Part shown: one piece after another, positions 5,333 through 9,681 of the stretch
Position numbering within the stretch: the first letter of the stretch is position 1
Layout of the letters: each line of letters begins with the position of its first letter
DNA from: Chlorogloeopsis sp. ULAP01
GTDB lineage: Bacteria > Cyanobacteriota > Cyanobacteriia > Cyanobacteriales > Nostocaceae
Length of the DNA: 9,681 bases
Assembly (NCBI RefSeq): GCF_030381805.1
Contig: NZ_JAUDRH010000031.1
Location: 1-9,681, forward strand
Direction of reading: 5' to 3'
Made by a program: the position numbers and the translations under genes
Notes under the pieces: generated by a model
The model's database searches: none
What the model saw: only the letters and a program-made list of their open reading frames with translations
Told to the model about the DNA's origin: nothing

Positions 5333-7228
5333 TTAAGCAGATGCTCCTACTGGTTGTTTGAGTAAAGATTTCGCGGCAGCAATAATTGCATCTGCATCTA
5401 TCTTGGCGGCGTGTAGCAATTCTTCCGGCGTACCCGATCCAGGCATTTCTCGTACTGCTAAATGCACGACTCGTAACTTTGCCCCTGTATAATTAGGTGC
5501 GGTTTCAGTACCAGCAAAAGCTTCAAGTACTGCTGCACCCAACCCGCCTTCACTCCAGTGGTCTTCTACTACAATTAGGTTACCGTTCGTATCGCTAACT
5601 GCTTGGTAAAGAGTTTGTGCATCAATCGGTTTGACTGAGTAGAGGTCAATCACACGTATAGAAATGCCCTGATTGTTAAGTTCTTCATACGCCTTGAGGG
5701 CTTCGTGTAAAGTTACACCTGCTCCAATCACTGTTACTTGGTCATGATTAGAACTGCGGATGACTTTGCAACCTCCAATTGGAAATTCCTCGTCAGGACT
5801 ATAAATCACTGGGGTTTTCATTCGGGTTGTTCGCAAGTAAACGATACCTTCGCAGTCAGCCATTTGAGCTACCAATTTGGCTGTCTGGTTACCATCGCAA
5901 GGATAAAGGACGGTGCTACTCCATACCGATCGCAAGGATGCAATATCTTCCAATCCCATTTGAGAGGGGCCATCCTCACCAATAGATACCCCTGCATGGG
6001 AACCTACTAGTTTGATATTGGCACGAGAGACAGCTGCCATGCGGATAAAATCGTAAGCACGGGTGAAGAAGGCTGCAAAGGTAGAAGCAAAAGGCTTGTA
6101 TTTCCGTACTTGCAAGCCTACCGCCGTTGCCACCATCTGTTGTTCGGCAATATACATCTCAAAATAGCGGTCTGGATGAGCTTCAGCAAAGTCTTCGGCA
6201 TAAGTGGAATTACTGACTTCAGCATCAAGAACTACTACATCAGCCCTTGTTGCTCCCAGTGCTTTGAGGGCTTCACCGTAAGCTTTGCGGGTGGCAATGG
6301 AATGACCTTGTTTGTAGGTTGGCAGTTGTAATGATTCCGATTTTTCTATATAAGCTGGTTTAGCTTGGGTATCGGGTTTTTCTACTTCAATCGTGATCTG
6401 ACGTTCACCACCAAGTTCGGTGATCGCTTTTTTGGCTTCCTCTTCTGGTAGTGTCTTACCGTGCCAACCACCAATATCCTCAAAAGCTTTTACTCCTTTG
6501 CCTTTGATGGTTCGCGCTACAATTGCCGTTGGACAGACAATATTACTGGTAACTTCAGCATAAGCTTCGTCAATTTCTGTTAAATTGTGTCCGTCAATTT
6601 CAATCACATTCCAACCAAAAGCTTTAGCGCGATCACAATATGCTTGAGTATTCCACCCCAACATTGTTTGTCCGCGTTGCCCTAAGCGATTAACGTCAAT
6701 AATGGCAACTAAATTTGATAGCTTGTAGTGTCCTGCCAGTTCAAAACCTTCCCAAACCGAACCCTCAGACATTTCACTATCGCCCAGTAGTACCCAAATG
6801 CGATAAGATAATTGGTCAAGATACTCTCCTGCTAAACCTATACCAACACCCATAGGTAATCCTTGACCAAGGGAACCAGTCGCCACATCTACCCAAGGTA
6901 AGACGGGAACGGGATGTCCTTGCAAAGGACTACCAAACTGACGCAGTGACATTAACTCTGCATCAGAAATAGCTCCTGCGGCTTTGTATAAGGCGTATAG
7001 TAAGGGTGAAGCATGGCCTTTAGAAAAAATCAGGCGATCGTTGTTAGCATAATCCGGATTGCTGAAGTCGTAACGCAGATAATTAGATAATAGTACTGCT
7101 ATTAAGTCAGCAGCAGACATTGAAGAAGTTGGATGTCCTGATCCGGCGGCAGTTGTGGCGCGAATACTATCTATACGAAGTTGCTGCGCCAGTTCATGCC
7201 ATGCTTGCAGTTGTTCAGCAGTAGCCAT
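5333..7228 (-). CDS. Transketolase (compact NRLGQ type)
   Basis: Transketolase transfers a two-carbon ketol unit between sugar phosphates using thiamine diphosphate, linking the pentose phosphate pathway, Calvin cycle and glycolysis. From the ATG at 7228 it has 631 residues. GSGHP is at 29-33 and KGHAS at 70-74. GSLGQG is at 118-123. The TPP/metal motif runs from GDSEMSEGS at 149 to DVNRLGQ near 178-184, and GGWHGK is at 253-258. The catalytic Glu lies in AEQQM at 361-365, and GSHAGVSIGEDGPSQ is at 409-423; a C-terminal transketolase domain follows. GDS replaces the usual GDG, a variant known in functional relatives. NRLGQ and the size resemble the animal-like short type more than the roughly 670-residue plant/cyanobacterial Calvin-cycle enzyme, so this is probably a second, accessory transketolase. 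A TTG at 7234 is in frame, but GAGGA spaced nine bases from the ATG favours 7228. It heads the probable two-gene operon. Confidence 0.9.
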   Translation of the reverse strand: MATAEQLQAWHELAQQLRIDSIRATTAAGSGHPTSSMSAADLIAVLLSNYLRYDFSNPDYANNDRLIFSKGHASPLLYALYKAAGAISDAELMSLRQFGSPLQGHPVPVLPWVDVATGSLGQGLPMGVGIGLAGEYLDQLSYRIWVLLGDSEMSEGSVWEGFELAGHYKLSNLVAIIDVNRLGQRGQTMLGWNTQAYCDRAKAFGWNVIEIDGHNLTEIDEAYAEVTSNIVCPTAIVARTIKGKGVKAFEDIGGWHGKTLPEEEAKKAITELGGERQITIEVEKPDTQAKPAYIEKSESLQLPTYKQGHSIATRKAYGEALKALGATRADVVVLDAEVSNSTYAEDFAEAHPDRYFEMYIAEQQMVATAVGLQVRKYKPFASTFAAFFTRAYDFIRMAAVSRANIKLVGSHAGVSIGEDGPSQMGLEDIASLRSVWSSTVLYPCDGNQTAKLVAQMADCEGIVYLRTTRMKTPVIYSPDEEFPIGGCKVIRSSNHDQVTVIGAGVTLHEALKAYEELNNQGISIRVIDLYSVKPIDAQTLYQAVSDTNGNLIVVEDHWSEGGLGAAVLEAFAGTETAPNYTGAKLRVVHLAVREMPGSGTPEELLHAAKIDADAIIAAAKSLLKQPVGASA

Positions 7229-7237
7229 AACCAAATT

Positions 7238-7242
7238 TCCTC
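7238..7242 (-). promoter_or_regulatory. Ribosome binding site deciding the transketolase start
   Basis: On the minus strand GAGGA ends nine bases before the ATG at 7228, but only three bases before the alternative TTG at 7234. The spacing decides for the ATG. Confidence 0.6.
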
Positions 7243-7281
7243 ATAGAGGCACAAATTATTTAAACTGAAAACCAGCACCAG

Positions 7282-7290
7282 TTATCCACA
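7282..7290 (+). promoter_or_regulatory. Isolated DnaA-box sequence
   Basis: TTATCCACA matches the strongest bacterial DnaA box exactly. It lies 54 bases upstream of the transketolase ATG, within the probable leader or promoter. No second box is visible, so this is not an origin. It could be chance or a DnaA-responsive operator. Confidence 0.3.
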
Positions 7291-7481
7291 AGCTAGGAAG
7301 CTGGCATTGGTTAAACAAAACAAGTTAGTAAGTAACTGGGCGTAAATCAACATAACCAACATAACAATGAGGTTTATTAGCCGTTGGTAATTGTTGGATG
7401 ATGTTACATACAACTAGTAATAAATAACTAATCGTTAACCCCCAAAAATTGCCATGAGAAACAAGGTACTCAAAGCCTACC

Positions 7482-7490
7482 TGTTATAAT
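7482..7490 (+). promoter_or_regulatory. Extended -10 promoter motif without a downstream gene
   Basis: TGTTATAAT is a perfect extended -10 (TGNTATAAT) on the plus strand. The -35 position shows nothing close to TTGACA. Transcription would start near 7497 and run into AT-rich DNA and then antisense into the gene at 7845-8582. No plus-strand gene follows until 9480. Confidence 0.3.
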
Positions 7491-7844
7491 TTTTTTATTA
7501 AGAGAGTAGAGCCTACTTTTGAGAAATATCTTCCTTCTAAATTAAATACAGATAAATATAACTCCATCCTCCTAGCGACTGAGAAGATTATGCACTTCAT
7601 AAAAAATATTTTCTTGACAGCTTAAATATCGAATAGTTTGCTTTTAAGTCAACAATAATCTTAATTAAAGTAAAATAAAATTTATCTTTTATAAACTTTT
7701 ATTTCTAAGATATCTATTTATAAATTAGAGTCCCACTTTTCTAAACTATGTAAACACAGAATTATTGGAAGAGGAGACTCTTGTATTTCATCAACTTGAG
7801 GTATAAACCGCAAGTGTTTGTTGTCGTTGTGATAATCCTATAGG

Positions 7845-8582
7845 TTATCGTCTACGAATCGCTATTGTGTAACTTGGTCGTTGCGATGGTTCTCTTTGAG
7901 TTTTTACTAACCGCAACTCATGATCTACATATAAATGCTCCAACACTGGAGTAGCCAAATATGTTTTTTCAAATTTCTTAATAGTATTTCTGTCCAAATT
8001 TTCTAATTTGAGTACTTTTGGTAAGCCTCCTGTTTGTAAGGCTTGCTTAATTTTTGAGTTAACTATATTTGTAAACCAATCATCAGCATCGTCAATAGTC
8101 AGAGGAATTTCTCTATTTCTAAATGCCTGGAAAATACCTACATTTTGAATTCGCCAATTATTCTCGCAGACTGCATATTTTTGCATTACCATGAAATCAT
8201 AACTAGGTAACTTTGAAGTTACATTTTTCCAGAACGAAGACTGTTGACCTGGTGCAAAACGAGCTATATTAGCGTACAAACCATCGTCATGAAAAATTTG
8301 ATAAGATTGTTCGCGTATCCGCCCTGGTAAAATGTCATGAAAAGGTATGGTAGACCATACTGGTGTCCAAACCCCAAGTACAACTGGCAATTGGTCTTCA
8401 ATTACAGGAAAGGGATTACGCTGCATCAATTCTTCAAAATACGGCTGTAATTCTTCTTGATAAAGTTTGACTTTAGTCTTTAAATTTTCTATGTCTCTAT
8501 CTACAACAAGTTCCAACAGTTCATTTTTAAGGTCTTGTGTACTTAAATAACTAAATTTATTTCCAACTATAGTATTGACCAT
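7845..8582 (-). CDS. PAP/fibrillin-like protein (tentative)
   Basis: This 245-residue protein has no signal peptide or membrane span. Residues about 12-55 are charged helix. Then comes VVLGVWTPVWSTIPFHDILP near 67-86, followed by GRIREQSYQIFHDDGLYANI. The C-terminus holds PVLEHLYVDHELRLVKTQRE. A strand with Trp and a 'W-S-T' turn, a PGR-Q segment leading into a N-A/I strand, and a terminal 'YVDHELRLVK' followed by a last strand resemble the lipocalin-like PAP/fibrillin (plastid-lipid-associated) family. In cyanobacteria and plastids that family associates with thylakoid lipids. This is recognition of a pattern, and conventional family residues are only partly matched. The ATG at 8582 is preferred (GGAG eleven bases upstream); a GTG at 8594 would add four residues. 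It probably forms its own transcript. It may bind lipid or a hydrophobic ligand. Confidence 0.55.
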   Translation of the reverse strand: MVNTIVGNKFSYLSTQDLKNELLELVVDRDIENLKTKVKLYQEELQPYFEELMQRNPFPVIEDQLPVVLGVWTPVWSTIPFHDILPGRIREQSYQIFHDDGLYANIARFAPGQQSSFWKNVTSKLPSYDFMVMQKYAVCENNWRIQNVGIFQAFRNREIPLTIDDADDWFTNIVNSKIKQALQTGGLPKVLKLENLDRNTIKKFEKTYLATPVLEHLYVDHELRLVKTQREPSQRPSYTIAIRRR

Positions 8583-8649
8583 TTTTAATAACACTCCATG
8601 GTTTAAATAAGAAGTTAGCTTTAGTTGCGATTACCTAAAATAAATTATC

Positions 8650-8690
8650 AGTAAGCCTAAACCTAACAAAATATAGTTTTGAGGCTTACT
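8650..8690 (-). terminator. Hairpin between two minus-strand genes (weak terminator)
   Basis: AGTAAGCCT (8650-8658) pairs with AGGCTTACT (8682-8690) in a perfect 9-bp stem. AAAC (8659-8662) can extend it with GTTT (8676-8679) past a two-base bulge. Read on the minus strand it follows the small gene ending at 8757 and precedes the fibrillin-like gene. The tail GATAATTTATTTTAGG is T-rich but not a clean T-run. It may terminate or attenuate transcription between the two genes. Confidence 0.45.
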
Positions 8691-8756
8691 TATCCGTATA
8701 TATAAAGTGAGAATTTAGCAATTAAAGCAAGCCTCATAATATCCAAGTGTAGGTTA

Positions 8757-9122
8757 CTACCACCAAATGCGATTTCCGTTTTCGTCAACTCGCGCTTGCC
8801 GTATTACATCAGAAATTTCTTTGGCATCTTTGATATGGTGGAGCGCCTTTTTTTCTCCATTCGGGTACTCAACAATAAAGTAAGTAGGAACTTTAATCCA
8901 GTCTCCTGTAATGTCAGGAACATCTACAGCAACTTGTTTCGCTTTTTCTTCAATATTTTGGGGGCGATCGGCAATCCTATCTCCTGGATTTACCGTTAAG
9001 TTTCTTTCCTTAACGTTCGGCTCTTCTTGAGAATGCCAATCTTCGCTTACTGGCTGATTGATTGGACTGTCTATCTGGCTATTCATAAAGCTATTTTTTG
9101 ATGTGACTGTTGGTTTATGCAT
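8757..9122 (-). CDS. Uncharacterised small acidic/hydrophilic protein
   Basis: I do not recognise this 121-residue protein. The first 65 residues are polar and probably disordered (many Ser, Asn, Gln, Glu and Pro, with a PINQPVSEDWHSQEEPNVKE stretch). The C-terminal 55 residues look folded: DITGDWIKVPTYFIVEYPNG, then KKALHHIKDAKEISDVIRQA, then a terminal DENGNRIWW. The alternation of a strand pair and a helix suggests a small alpha/beta domain. No signal peptide, membrane span or metal motif is seen. The start is uncertain. ATG at 9122 is chosen; a TTG at 9143 (adding seven residues) and an ATG at 9086 (starting MNSQIDSP) are also in frame, and none has a clear Shine-Dalgarno. It lies 174 bases upstream of the fibrillin-like gene on the same strand, with a hairpin between them, so independent transcription is more likely than an operon. 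Confidence 0.6.
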   Translation of the reverse strand: MHKPTVTSKNSFMNSQIDSPINQPVSEDWHSQEEPNVKERNLTVNPGDRIADRPQNIEEKAKQVAVDVPDITGDWIKVPTYFIVEYPNGEKKALHHIKDAKEISDVIRQARVDENGNRIWW

Positions 9123-9479
9123 GACTACAATCACTCTAGACAATCAAAATTTCAATCGGCTCTTTCGTCAGAGAGAGTTTCTGTTAAAGCAGAGATGATT
9201 AACCAGTTTATTTCTATAGAAAGACATTTGTTTAATCACTAAATTTTTTATACCTAGTACATACAAAATATAACTTTGCTAATTTCACAGATTCCTACAA
9301 AAATTAAATAATGCTAATGAAGCGATAGCAACTCTTGTAATATCTGTCACCTTATTATCAGCATCTAATTCCTAATCAAAAACTTTACTGGTCAACGCTT
9401 CAAACTTGGGAGAGATTTGTCTTAGTTCGTCAACTAGCTAAATTGTAGTAGTCAAAGAATTAAAGGATAATAAAAACTG
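9123..9479. other. AT-rich divergent spacer, nothing recognised
   Basis: This is the upstream region shared by the minus-strand small gene and the plus-strand pentapeptide mini-ORF. I see no hairpin terminator, no paired -35/-10 of good quality and no frame longer than about 15 codons with a start. GTCAAC occurs at both ends of a 44-base stretch (9391 and 9430), probably by chance. Confidence 0.45.
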
Positions 9480-9587
9480 ATGTCTGTAGCTGTCAAAAAA
9501 GGAATGAGTTTGTCTACAGAAGAAGCAAATTTGACTGGAGCTAATCTCAGTGGGGCGAATCTCAGTAGTGCAGTTGAGAAGAAGTAA
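9480..9587 (+). pseudogene. Truncated pentapeptide-repeat protein
   Basis: The ATG-to-TAA frame encodes 35 residues. After a short head (MSVAVKKGMSLSTEE) come three consecutive pentapeptide units, ANLTG, ANLSG and ANLSS, which fit the A(N/D)LxG consensus of the right-handed quadrilateral beta-helix. The frame then ends in AVEKK. Functional pentapeptide-repeat proteins need roughly 20 or more units for a stable helix, so three units suggest a remnant, or a short repeat tail of no structural value. AAGGA lies 12 bases upstream, a rather long spacing. In-frame stops occur just before the ATG, so this is not the 3' end of a larger frame. No further repeat units are visible in the 94 bases after the stop. 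Confidence 0.5.
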
Positions 9588-9681
9588 ATTTAACGTGAAT
9601 TCGACAGAGTTAAAAAACAGCAGGAGGTAGGGCAGGTAAGTCTTTGGGGTAGATGTCGAGGGAAGGTTTTTTGGGCAGATA
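9588..9681. other. Right-edge region, G-rich on the plus strand
   Basis: After the pentapeptide remnant, TTTAAC (9589-9594) and GTTAAA (9609-9614) form a 6-bp inverted pair. The plus strand then becomes purine-rich, with repeated AGG and GGGCAG units (GGGCAGGTAAG and a terminal GGGCAGATA). No coding potential is recognised. It may be the edge of a repeat or mobile-element remnant that continues past the window. Confidence 0.3.

Larger units (their letters stand above)
7243..7844. other. AT-rich spacer, no supported gene
   Basis: This spacer holds the presumed promoter and leader of the transketolase operon and the downstream side of the fibrillin-like gene. Within it are a perfect DnaA-box sequence (7282-7290), a tandem pair of the 9-mer YCAACATAA (7347-7364), and a plus-strand extended -10 motif (7482-7490). 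The 7500-7840 part is very AT-rich, with no hairpin followed by a T-run and no convincing open frame. Confidence 0.5.

Noticed and set aside
5738..6331. Several plus-strand frames of 68-90 codons
   Set aside because: They lie entirely opposite the well-supported transketolase gene and have no family features.
7282..7290. Replication origin suggested by a DnaA box
   Set aside because: Only one box, no AT-rich unwinding array with further boxes and no dnaA or dnaN gene nearby.
7466..7480. NtcA-like site (GTA ... TAC) ahead of a TATAAT
   Set aside because: The spacing is nine bases, not the eight required, and the distance to the -10 is far too short.
7484..7600. Minus-strand 38-codon frame in the spacer upstream of the transketolase
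   Set aside because: No Shine-Dalgarno at the right distance, no recognisable features, low-complexity AT-rich translation, and it overlaps a promoter-like motif. Best taken as chance.
9589..9614. Hairpin as terminator after the pentapeptide ORF
   Set aside because: Only six AT-rich pairs with a 14-base loop, and no T-run follows on the plus strand.

Overview
The window looks like chromosomal DNA of a filamentous, heterocyst-type cyanobacterium (Nostoc/Anabaena-like). The evidence is three perfect HIP1 octamers (GCGATCGC at 531, 865 and 3978), AT-rich intergenic DNA, short heptamer-style tandem repeats (CTCTGCC, GGGAACA/GGGAATG), long 'cagatg'-type palindromes, and proteins of families found mainly in cyanobacteria. 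The genus assignment is an inference from style; no rRNA or marker gene is present.

Layout. 1-120 is GC-rich repeat DNA. A minus-strand coiled-coil protein of the TIGR04376 type (121-696) diverges from a plus-strand cyanobacterial membrane protein with two glycine-rich hydrophobic segments (929-1444). A repeat region (1445-1699) follows. Then come a minus-strand GT4 glycosyltransferase (1700-2827) and about 0.95 kb of intergenic DNA. That intergenic stretch holds a possible structured element (3383-3452), a 33-residue single-span membrane ORF (3507-3608) and a convincing intrinsic terminator (3733-3775). Immediately after it is the 3' fifth of a MerA-like flavin disulfide reductase (3783-4112), a gene remnant that begins at a heptamer repeat.

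Next, on the minus strand, are a transketolase of the compact 'NRLGQ' type (7228 to 5333) and a Gfo/Idh/MocA oxidoreductase (5259 to 4132). They are 73 bases apart, both have good Shine-Dalgarno sequences, and they are probably one operon. Together with the GT4 enzyme they suggest a sugar-handling neighbourhood: carbon-skeleton rearrangement, NAD(P)-dependent sugar oxidation or reduction, and glycosyl transfer. A shared pathway is not proven.

The right-hand third is sparse: a 0.6 kb AT-rich spacer, a minus-strand protein resembling the PAP/fibrillin plastid-lipid-associated family (7845-8582), an unrecognised small minus-strand protein (8757-9122), and a plus-strand 35-residue pentapeptide-repeat mini-ORF (9480-9587), probably a remnant.

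I see no CRISPR array, tRNA, rRNA, intact transposase or defence system. The most interesting unexplained part is the 3.3-3.8 kb stretch, where an unlisted membrane microprotein and a strong terminator imply a plus-strand transcript that standard annotation would miss.
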